From an uncultured Atopobium sp. (lineage in GTDB: Bacteria > Actinomycetota > Coriobacteriia > Coriobacteriales > Atopobiaceae), in assembly GCA_938041635.1 (NCBI GenBank), contig CALIAD010000012.1, positions 1 through 6,157 of the forward strand: DNA of 6,157 nt, read 5' to 3'. Below the pieces are notes generated by a model. The model made no database searches, was not told where the DNA came from, and saw only the letters and a list, made by a program, of their open reading frames with translations. A program made the position numbers and the translations under genes. Shown here in pieces: positions 1 to 5,009 of this stretch (position 1 is the first letter of the stretch; each line of letters starts with the position of its first letter).

Positions 1-1177
1 GCTGGTGAGGGCCAACGCAGAGGACGTCGTCGTAGTAGGTGTACTCGTTGCGCGTCGAGGTGACTGTCATGGAGGTCATGTGGTGGCACATGAACATGTA
101 CTCGGCGTCTTTGCGCACGTAGGAGCGCTTCATGTAAGAACTCTCCAGGTCACCGAGGGAGGTAACCACAACGTCAGCGTCGAGCTTCATAAAGAGCGTG
201 ATGAGGCGACGCTGGCCCAAGTAATACGGAATCAGGCGAGGCTGCTGTTTTGACAGCTCAAAGACCTGGTCATTAGGGTCAGAGGTGACGTAGTGGATGC
301 GGATGTCCGAGTTTGCCAGCAGCCACTCAATGGCGCCTTGGAAGTATTTGTAGAAGCCGCTTGCCTCAGAATAGAAAACCAGGTGTTTGCCAATAGTGTC
401 AAAGAAGCGCTTGTAGTCCTCTTTTTCGCGGGCAGCATGAGGGTCGCGCTGGAACCACTTGTGAGTGGACTTGGTTGCTGCGTCCATTGCTTCAAACTCA
501 TCGCGAGCAGCGTTGAGGTCGTCATAATCGACCTGTTTACGAGGGTCAATGATGATGTTGCAGACAATCTGGACCAGGATTGAGAGAAGGTTTGAGCAAA
601 CCCAGTAGAATGCCATGCCGCAAACAACGTAAACCGCAAGCACAAGCGACATTGCAATGGAGAGGCCGTTTGTGGTGTTCTTCTCGGCACGAGACTGCTC
701 GCGCTGGAGTGGATTCAGCTTGTTGGATGCAAGGCCAAGAGCAACCGAGGACAGGGCTGCCGCGAGAGGCATAATCCAAGTGATACCACCGTCAATGATT
801 GGCGTCATGCCCAAAAACTCTGTGCCCGGAGCGCCAGAATCAGTGATGCCATGAATAACGTCTACCAGGCCAAACAGGATGACTACCTGGATAGCCAGAG
901 GAATAAGGCTCAGCAGCGGGTGATAACCTGCCTTTTTGTTGAGCTCGTTGGAGCGCTCCTCGATGGTCTCTCTGTCGCCGAAGTAGCGTGTCTTCAAGCG
1001 GAAAGTCTCGGGCATAAGACGCACCATAACAATGGAATTTTGCTGCGTCCAGAGCGCCAGAGGCATCAGGATAATTTTAGTTGCAAGGGTAAAAAGGAAG
1101 ATTGCCGCCCACCAACTGCCGGTCAAGTCGTATGCAGGTTGAACGATAAGTGAAAAAACGTGTGCAAGCTGCTCCAT
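1..1177 (-). CDS. YidC/Oxa1-type insertase domain fused to a CDP-glycerol glycerophosphotransferase-like domain (C-terminus beyond the left edge)
   Basis: Read from ATG at 1177-1175 the frame is open for 392 codons to the window edge. Residues ~20-208 resemble the YidC/Oxa1 core: TM1 ~22-40 with ATKIILMPL, a basic cytoplasmic loop ending NKKAGYHPLLSLIPLAIQ (~80-97), then hydrophobic segments ~88-108, 130-150, 172-190 and 191-208. Lys34 sits where YidC proteins usually carry the groove arginine. No lipoprotein signal precedes the core, unlike many Gram-positive YidCs. After a charged linker (~210-260), residues ~264-392 (HLVFYSEASGFYKYF, IHYVTSDPNDQVFE, DVVVTSLGDL, MCHHMTSM, YYDDVLCVGPHQ) look like the N-terminal half of the TagB/TagF-type family (PF04464), which transfers glycerol phosphate from CDP-glycerol during teichoic-acid-type polymer synthesis. 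The catalytic C-terminal half would lie outside the window. I infer a membrane-bound envelope-polymer enzyme using a YidC-like anchor. The YidC call is firm; the transferase call is good but partial. Confidence 0.82.
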   Translation of the reverse strand, partial: MEQLAHVFSLIVQPAYDLTGSWWAAIFLFTLATKIILMPLALWTQQNSIVMVRLMPETFRLKTRYFGDRETIEERSNELNKKAGYHPLLSLIPLAIQVVILFGLVDVIHGITDSGAPGTEFLGMTPIIDGGITWIMPLAAALSSVALGLASNKLNPLQREQSRAEKNTTNGLSIAMSLVLAVYVVCGMAFYWVCSNLLSILVQIVCNIIIDPRKQVDYDDLNAARDEFEAMDAATKSTHKWFQRDPHAAREKEDYKRFFDTIGKHLVFYSEASGFYKYFQGAIEWLLANSDIRIHYVTSDPNDQVFELSKQQPRLIPYYLGQRRLITLFMKLDADVVVTSLGDLESSYMKRSYVRKDAEYMFMCHHMTSMTVTSTRNEYTYYDDVLCVGPHQ

Positions 1178-1184
1178 ATACAAA

Positions 1185-1190
1185 CCTTCT
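1185..1190 (-). promoter_or_regulatory. Ribosome binding site of the YidC-transferase fusion gene
   Basis: Minus-strand AGAAGG lies 7 nt before the ATG at 1177. It supports this start, which places the protein's first residues (MEQLAHVF) directly ahead of the first membrane segment with no room for a cleavable lipoprotein signal. Confidence 0.75.
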
Positions 1191-1319
1191 ACGAGAAAAC
1201 TCTACAGAAGCCAATAAAACCTAAGACCTGAAAAACCAATGGAATCCATGGCAGGTTAAAAGAAAGCTACGGCATCTAAACGAAGCTTGCAGTATCTAAA
1301 GTTAACCTGAAGAATCCAT

Positions 1320-1329
1320 TTATGCATAA
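1320..1329. repeat. Perfect 10-bp palindrome TTATGCATAA
   Basis: TTATGCATAA equals its own reverse complement. It lies in the divergent regulatory region about 145 bp upstream of the fusion gene start, where a regulator could bind. In AT-rich DNA a 10-bp palindrome can arise by chance, so a functional role is only possible. Confidence 0.35.
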
Positions 1330-1413
1330 CTAATTTATGGTATCAAAAAACGCTATTTATCGGCAGTTTAAAGCAAATAAACAAAATAGAATATCTTTGA
1401 CTTACATGGACAA

Positions 1414-1429
1414 AATTTATACATAAATT
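1414..1429. repeat. Inverted repeat AATTTAT-AC-ATAAATT, candidate operator
   Basis: Two perfect 7-bp arms separated by AC give a 16-bp dyad. It lies roughly midway between the divergent genes. The size and symmetry suit a dimeric regulator, but AraC proteins usually bind direct rather than inverted half-sites, so another factor is as likely. No U-tract follows, so it is not an intrinsic terminator. Confidence 0.35.
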
Positions 1430-1527
1430 GTTATTTTTAAAATCATTCTTTAAAAGTTACGTAGGCAATTGTCTTTCTCGTTAATCAAAATTTAACCCCT
1501 GAAATGGCATTTTATTTGATTTTGGGG

Positions 1528-1555
1528 TTGCAATCGCAGTTCTGCTGGCTAAAAT
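1528..1555 (+). promoter_or_regulatory. Putative sigma-70-type promoter of the AraC-family gene
   Basis: TTGCAA (1528-1533, 4 of 6 to TTGACA) is followed after 16 bp by TAAAAT (1550-1555, 5 of 6 to TATAAT). Transcription would start near 1562, giving a leader of about 50 nt before the ATG at 1616. It is the best plus-strand match I found in the gap; there is no experimental support. Confidence 0.45.
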
Positions 1556-1604
1556 ACTCTCCATGTTATTTTTAATATTCGGCGCATTAGAGCGCTTTTG
1601 AAAT

Positions 1605-1610
1605 GAGGAG
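1605..1610 (+). promoter_or_regulatory. Ribosome binding site of the AraC-family gene
   Basis: GAGGAG lies 5 nt before the ATG at 1616. It is a strong SD match and fixes that start codon. Confidence 0.8.
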
Positions 1611-1615
1611 ATTCT

Positions 1616-2425
1616 ATGCAGGCAAATCTGCAGGAGCTAAAAGAGACCTATTCGCGGCAGACGTATAGTGTGTTTTCGATCAACCGCCAGCAGAAGATTG
1701 CTGACTCCCAAGTTACTTTTTCGCTTGCTCACTCTGTTTTCATCATTCCTGTATTTGGATCAGCTGAGATTACTATTGGCGGCAAGGAATTCATTTGTGA
1801 AGGAACCACAGTTGTACACGCTCCAGCAGGTCAGACCGTAACGTATCGCACTCTTTACGGACGCCCGTTTGACCACGTAAACATCTACTATGATGGCGTT
1901 CAGGGAGATACCAGCAGCCCAATCTTCAATGCGTACGCATTTGATCCTCAGGGATTTGACCGTATTCTTGATAAGACGCTTGACCTGGAAAAACTTAACA
2001 CTACCCCATCGCTGGACAACCGTGTTGCGCAGATTGTCAACGGTACCGAGCTCATTAAGTCAATATTCCTACTCACCAACAGCCAAAAAGTCCAGGAGAG
2101 CATGGCAGAGGCTCGCACGTACATTGAGCTCCACTTTGCAGATCCAATTACCATTCCTGGCCTGGCCAAGCGCTGTGGAATGAGTACTCAGCGCTTCTCC
2201 AACAATTTTGTTCAAACATTTGGCGTTCGCCCAATGACGTTCATCATTGCGAAGCGTCTTGACCATGCTCAGCAGCTGCTTCAATCTGGTCTTTCTGTGC
2301 GCGAGACCTCCGAGGCGGTTGGTTACAATGATCCGTTCTACTTCAGCAGGCTCTATAAGAAGCACATGGGCGTTACACCTCAGGACGTTCATGACAGCTA
2401 TGAGGGAAATGTCCTGATTAAGTAG
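1616..2425 (+). CDS. AraC-family transcriptional regulator
   Basis: Complete 269-residue protein, a normal length for two-domain AraC/XylS regulators. Residues ~30-95 look like the cupin-type sensor domain (FIIPVFGSAEITIGGKEFI, then HAPAGQTV), which in this family binds a small ligand, often a sugar. Residues ~163-260 form the DNA-binding domain with two helix-turn-helix units: HTH1 ~177-200 (IPGLAKRCGMSTQRFSNNF) and HTH2 ~226-250 (LSVRETSEAVGYNDPFYFSR), ending in the family signature YKKHMGVTPQ. It should act in the cytoplasm on nearby or unlinked promoters. The ligand cannot be read from the sequence. It is transcribed alone, diverges from the YidC-transferase fusion, and ends before a strong terminator. 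The family is certain; the target is unknown. Neither the fusion nor the phosphorylase is an obvious sugar-uptake partner, so this may be an orphan regulator. Confidence 0.93.
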   Translation: MQANLQELKETYSRQTYSVFSINRQQKIADSQVTFSLAHSVFIIPVFGSAEITIGGKEFICEGTTVVHAPAGQTVTYRTLYGRPFDHVNIYYDGVQGDTSSPIFNAYAFDPQGFDRILDKTLDLEKLNTTPSLDNRVAQIVNGTELIKSIFLLTNSQKVQESMAEARTYIELHFADPITIPGLAKRCGMSTQRFSNNFVQTFGVRPMTFIIAKRLDHAQQLLQSGLSVRETSEAVGYNDPFYFSRLYKKHMGVTPQDVHDSYEGNVLIK

Positions 2426-2472
2426 GCGTCGTTTACAAAATAGCGAACTTCAGTCTTTTTAGTCACAAAGTT

Positions 2473-2504
2473 AAGGGTCAGAACGTTCCGTTCTGACCCT
2501 TTTT
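2473..2504 (+). terminator. Intrinsic terminator of the AraC-family gene
   Basis: AGGGTCAGAACG (2474-2485) pairs perfectly with CGTTCTGACCCT (2489-2500) around a TTC loop, and one more A-T pair extends the base. A T-run follows immediately (2500-2504). It starts about 50 bp after the TAG stop. The 12-13 bp perfect stem with GC-rich base makes this a confident call. Confidence 0.92.
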
Positions 2505-2574
2505 GCATAATTAGGTCATAAAATGCATTCCTGTGAATACGTAATTTTTGCCCTCAAAATTATGTGCCGAAAAA

Positions 2575-2597
2575 GGTAAAAAACCCGTTTAGTTGGA
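2575..2597 (-). repeat. 23-bp intergenic repeat, copy 1 (inverted)
   Basis: Read on the minus strand this copy begins TCCAACTAA, continues ACGGG and ends TTTTTTACC, matching copies 2 and 3 at both ends. Because it is inverted relative to copy 2, the two could pair as an imperfect hairpin of about 23 bp with a 29-nt loop (2598-2626). Confidence 0.8.
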
Positions 2598-2626
2598 AAT
2601 GAAAATTGAAAATTAGCCGATTTATC

Positions 2627-2649
2627 TCCAACTAAGACGATTTTTTACC
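2627..2649 (+). repeat. 23-bp intergenic repeat, copy 2
   Basis: Begins TCCAACTAA, then GACGA, ends TTTTTTACC. It is the direct partner of copy 3 (73 bp between starts) and the inverted partner of copy 1. Confidence 0.8.
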
Positions 2650-2699
2650 GCACCAAAAACTTTTATCTGGGCAAACGTTGTATGCAGAAAAATGAAATC

Positions 2700-2722
2700 T
2701 CCAACTAAACGCATTTTTTACC
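2700..2722 (+). repeat. 23-bp intergenic repeat, copy 3
   Basis: Begins TCCAACTAA, then ACGCA, ends TTTTTTACC. Both nine-base ends are identical to copies 1 and 2; only the five central bases differ. The base upstream context (ATC before TCCAACTAA) is also shared with copy 2. Confidence 0.8.
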
Positions 2723-2781
2723 ACTTGCAAGATATGCTTGTCCTCAAACAGTGTCGATTGCACAGACTGCGCAGATCAACG

Positions 2782-2804
2782 TCCAACTAAGCGTCTACTC
2801 TGCC
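2782..2804 (+). repeat. Decayed copy of the 23-bp repeat
   Basis: The first nine bases TCCAACTAA match the other copies exactly. The centre is GCGTC and the 3' end TACTCTGCC keeps only part of TTTTTTACC. It starts 82 bp after copy 3, close to the 73-bp step between copies 2 and 3. Confidence 0.55.
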
Positions 2805-2817
2805 CTACTTAACCAGC

Positions 2818-2850
2818 AAAAAAGAGGCTGTGCGGAGCACAGCCTCTTTT
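2818..2850 (-). terminator. Intrinsic terminator of the LPXTG surface protein gene (possibly bidirectional)
   Basis: AAAAGAGGCTGTGC (2820-2833) pairs perfectly with GCACAGCCTCTTTT (2837-2850) around a GGA loop. On the minus strand the stem is followed by T residues (AAAAAA at 2818-2823 on the plus strand), about 25 bp past the stop of the surface protein. The opposite strand also shows TTTT, so it may stop plus-strand read-through as well. Confidence 0.9.
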
Positions 2851-2875
2851 GCACTTGTAATCTGTAAACCAAGAA

Positions 2876-4765
2876 CTAACGGCGAACCTTTACAGAGTAC
2901 GCAAGACCAGAAGCAATAATACCTGCAGCTGCAAGTGCACTTGCAATGGACATTGCATCGCCGGTATCTGGCAGGTTAGACCTCTTCTTTTTAGGAGTCT
3001 TAGGCTTTGGCTCTGGATTAGGATCTGGCGTTGGAGTTGGTGTAGGAGTAATTGGCTTATCAGCTGTGGTAACTTCCGCAGGAACAATAGTCTCATCTGC
3101 AGCATTAAATGTTGCAGGAGCTACGGTAAATGGAATCTGATTTGTATTGAGCTCGTATCCCTCTGGAGATGCAGTCTCAACCAGATAATAATCGCCCGGC
3201 GTCAGGTAGAACTTATCTCCATCCTGATAAATGCCCTTAGTCAGCAAATCTGCAGTTGCCGCAGTATTCTGAACCAGTGCGGTTAGCTCTGTCTTTGTAA
3301 GAATATCACCGGATGTGAAAGTACCATCAGCGCCAGTAGTGATTCCCTCTTTGACCAGTGTGCCGTCAGCCTTATAGAGGCTATAGGTTGCACCAGCAAC
3401 AGGCTTGGAAGCATCATCAGAGTCAGTCTTCACGAGCTTCAAAGGAGATGGAACTGCACGATACGTGAGGTAATACTGCCTGGTGCGGTTTACAGAACCG
3501 TCCACATTGAAGCCAGGAGCCAAAACGGAATTATCGCGAGGACCAGAGTTATACGTACCAATCGCAAGAGATGTTCCCTCTGGAACGTCAATATCATTTG
3601 CGATATAGACGTAAGAATCACCAGGTCCTGCAGCCTTGATCTCATCGACTGACTTGCGAACAGTAGTCAGCAACATGTTGGTTGATGGATCGGTCTCAAA
3701 TTTATTACCGCCAGCAACAGAGTCATCTGCAGTAACGCCAGCATACTCAGGCATATACACGACATGACCCTTTGTGTTGTAACGAGCAGATACCTGACGA
3801 TCCTCAAACGCTGCAGAAGTTGTATACGTAGCAGCAAGGTCATCAAGACCAAGAACGCTCACTGCGCCATTACCATAAATAGGAAGACCAGCATTTCTTT
3901 GAGCAATAGGATCACTGAGGCCAAGGCCGTTAAGCTGCCTGTAAGCAAGGTCATCGACATAGTGATACACAGCTGCTGCGGTATCAATGACTCGCGCAGG
4001 ATAACGCTTGGTATATGCGTGAGTGCCACCCCAAGATTTCTTAATGCCACCCTGAATTCCCAGCTGATAAGACCTATCAGAGATGTTCAATGGTGCGGAG
4101 AACTCAATGTACTGACGAGTTGTAACTGGTGCAGTAAATACGGCAGCAGGCTCCTCATATGAAGTGCCACCCATAATGGACTGGCCATTTACCTTGACAG
4201 TAAACATCAAATTAGTCTTTGGGCCACCGCCCGAAAGAGCACCTGTTGCATCCATTGGCTTGTAGGTATCAACGGCAGCATGAGCCGAAACGGCTACCTT
4301 ACGCAGGCCATAGCCATTTGGATCATTCTGTGGGAAGTTAATCAAATTCTCTGCATCGCCGAGAAGGACGTAGTACGCACGAATTTCTCCGCCTTCAGCA
4401 ATCATCTGCGCAACGGAATATTTAGTTGGATTCATGTCCAGCTTGAGCGCAGTGCCATCAGGCTTTACCCAGTAATAACGCGCGATGACGCCCGTACGGT
4501 CCTCTCTCGGCTTGGCAGCCTGAGCAGTAATCTCTGCCTGAATCTCAGCATCAGAGATGAAATCTGGGAATGGGTTTGCCGAGGTATGTGTGCCGTCCAG
4601 CGGAGCACCATCCACATCTTCAGAATAAACTGTTGGATCAGCAGCAAATGCCGTGCGTGGAAGGGCAAACGCCAGAATTGCGCCCACAAAAAGCATGCAA
4701 ATTGCTAAAACCGTGAAGCGAGAAAACCAAGCGCTTCTTACGCTTCTAACAGAAGTACCGTTCAT
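2876..4765 (-). CDS. LPXTG cell-wall-anchored surface protein with SpaA/Cna-B-like isopeptide domain
   Basis: A 629-residue precursor when started at ATG 4765. Residues ~1-41 are a Sec signal peptide (basic RSVRSAWFSR, hydrophobic FTVLAICMLFVGAILAFAL, predicted cleavage TAFA|ADP). Residues ~42-435 form an ectodomain I do not recognise. Residues ~441-548 resemble a SpaA/Cna-B prealbumin-like domain, with LKLVKTD at the start (candidate isopeptide Lys446), GATYSLYKADGT, and the pilin E-box-like YYLVETASPEGY (candidate catalytic Glu530). A Pro/Thr/Lys-rich stalk (~573-595) leads to LPDTG (598-602), a hydrophobic segment and tail KVRR. Family knowledge predicts that sortase cleaves between Thr and Gly and links it to peptidoglycan or a pilus. 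No sortase and no obvious pilin YPKN-type motif are seen here, so it may be a stand-alone adhesin or a minor pilin. An in-frame ATG at 4804 would add 13 residues but has no SD. Confidence 0.9.
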   Translation of the reverse strand: MNGTSVRSVRSAWFSRFTVLAICMLFVGAILAFALPRTAFAADPTVYSEDVDGAPLDGTHTSANPFPDFISDAEIQAEITAQAAKPREDRTGVIARYYWVKPDGTALKLDMNPTKYSVAQMIAEGGEIRAYYVLLGDAENLINFPQNDPNGYGLRKVAVSAHAAVDTYKPMDATGALSGGGPKTNLMFTVKVNGQSIMGGTSYEEPAAVFTAPVTTRQYIEFSAPLNISDRSYQLGIQGGIKKSWGGTHAYTKRYPARVIDTAAAVYHYVDDLAYRQLNGLGLSDPIAQRNAGLPIYGNGAVSVLGLDDLAATYTTSAAFEDRQVSARYNTKGHVVYMPEYAGVTADDSVAGGNKFETDPSTNMLLTTVRKSVDEIKAAGPGDSYVYIANDIDVPEGTSLAIGTYNSGPRDNSVLAPGFNVDGSVNRTRQYYLTYRAVPSPLKLVKTDSDDASKPVAGATYSLYKADGTLVKEGITTGADGTFTSGDILTKTELTALVQNTAATADLLTKGIYQDGDKFYLTPGDYYLVETASPEGYELNTNQIPFTVAPATFNAADETIVPAEVTTADKPITPTPTPTPDPNPEPKPKTPKKKRSNLPDTGDAMSIASALAAAGIIASGLAYSVKVRR

Positions 4766-4768
4766 ACA

Positions 4769-4776
4769 TCCTTCTT
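4769..4776 (-). promoter_or_regulatory. Ribosome binding site that decides the surface-protein start
   Basis: Minus-strand AAGAAGGA ends only 3 nt before the ATG at 4765. The spacer is short, but no SD-like sequence precedes the upstream in-frame ATG at 4804, and the 4765 start gives a canonical signal peptide. I found no convincing promoter upstream. Confidence 0.65.
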
Positions 4777-4892
4777 TCAACGTGAAGGGTGAATATTTAT
4801 GCACATACCATAGCTCATTTCATACTTTCATGCGCAGATGAGAACATATCAAATGTCCTTTCCAAGCATTAAACCGCTAAAGGAACACATTC

Positions 4893-4923
4893 AAGCGGCC
4901 TAGGCCACTGGTCTAGACCGCTT
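4893..4923. repeat. Inverted repeat built from two CTAG-centred palindromes
   Basis: GGCCTAGGCC (4897-4906) and GGTCTAGACC (4910-4919) are each perfect 10-bp palindromes. Outer arms AAGCGG (4893-4898) and CCGCTT (4918-4923) pair as well, so the minus-strand RNA could form an 11-bp stem with one G-U pair and a 9-nt loop. It lies downstream of the phosphorylase stop and could serve as its terminator, but only a weak T-rich stretch follows (about 4881-4892 read on the minus strand), so that role is uncertain. Confidence 0.5.
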
Positions 4924-4985
4924 GTTAAGGCCGCTCGCTAAGACTGCACGTTAAGACTGCATTAGGCCGCTGGTTTAAGCAGCGG
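4924..4985. repeat. Degenerate 13-bp tandem repeat ending in a hairpin
   Basis: Three adjacent units, GTTAAGGCCGCTC (4924-4936), GCTAAGACTGCAC (4937-4949) and GTTAAGACTGCAT (4950-4962), share a pattern of KYTAAG-R-CYGCW type. Further related copies follow (TTAGGCCGCTG near 4962-4972) and precede (GGTCTAGACCGCTT, 4910-4923). The block ends in CCGCTG/CAGCGG arms (4967-4972 and 4980-4985) around a 7-nt loop, about 25 bp after the phosphorylase stop. There is no T-run, so it is not a textbook terminator. Confidence 0.55.
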
Positions 4986-5009
4986 TTTGCTGGTCTGTAT
5001 TACTTACAT

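Larger units (their letters stand above)
1178..1615. other. Divergent AT-rich intergenic regulatory region
   Basis: This 438-bp gap separates two divergently transcribed genes and carries no ORF with coding character. It holds both RBSs, a plausible plus-strand promoter near 1528-1555, two clean palindromes (1320-1329 and 1414-1429) and six loosely similar elements of the form GGC followed by an AT-rich stretch. For the minus-strand gene, TTGATA at 1346-1341 is a fair -35, but the hexamer at the right distance (ATAAAT, 1323-1318) is a poor -10, so that promoter is left open. AraC-family genes often sit beside a divergent target, which makes this the natural place for the regulator's operators. 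That link is inference. Confidence 0.6.
2426..2875. other. Convergent intergenic region with terminators and a repeat family
   Basis: No coding sequence is apparent in these 450 bp. Two intrinsic terminators serve the converging genes, one just after each stop. Between them lies an island (about 2575-2804) with four related 23-bp elements, annotated separately. A further weak AT-rich inverted repeat is at 2542-2562 (TAATTTTTG and CAAAATTA around CCCT). Confidence 0.7.

Noticed and set aside
5..1153. Several plus- and minus-strand open frames of 64-152 residues opposite or overlapping the left-hand gene
   Set aside because: They are shadows of the minus-strand YidC-transferase frame, have no RBS or recognisable domains, and overlap each other.
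2069..2392. Minus-strand 107-residue frame inside the AraC gene
   Set aside because: It lies wholly within a certain AraC-family gene, with no RBS or domain.
2575..2804. CRISPR array
   Set aside because: The repeats include an inverted copy, have variable centres and 29-59 bp gaps, number only three good copies, and have no cas genes nearby.
3764..4162. Plus-strand 132-residue frame opposite the surface protein
   Set aside because: It is an antisense shadow of the LPXTG gene, with no RBS and no recognisable domain.
4766..4804. Upstream ATG at 4804 as start of the surface protein
   Set aside because: No SD precedes it, and it would add 13 residues ahead of an otherwise canonical signal peptide; the ATG at 4765 has an SD.
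4967..4985. Rho-independent terminator of the phosphorylase
   Set aside because: The 6-bp stem has no T-run on the minus strand; it is kept only as part of the repeat block.
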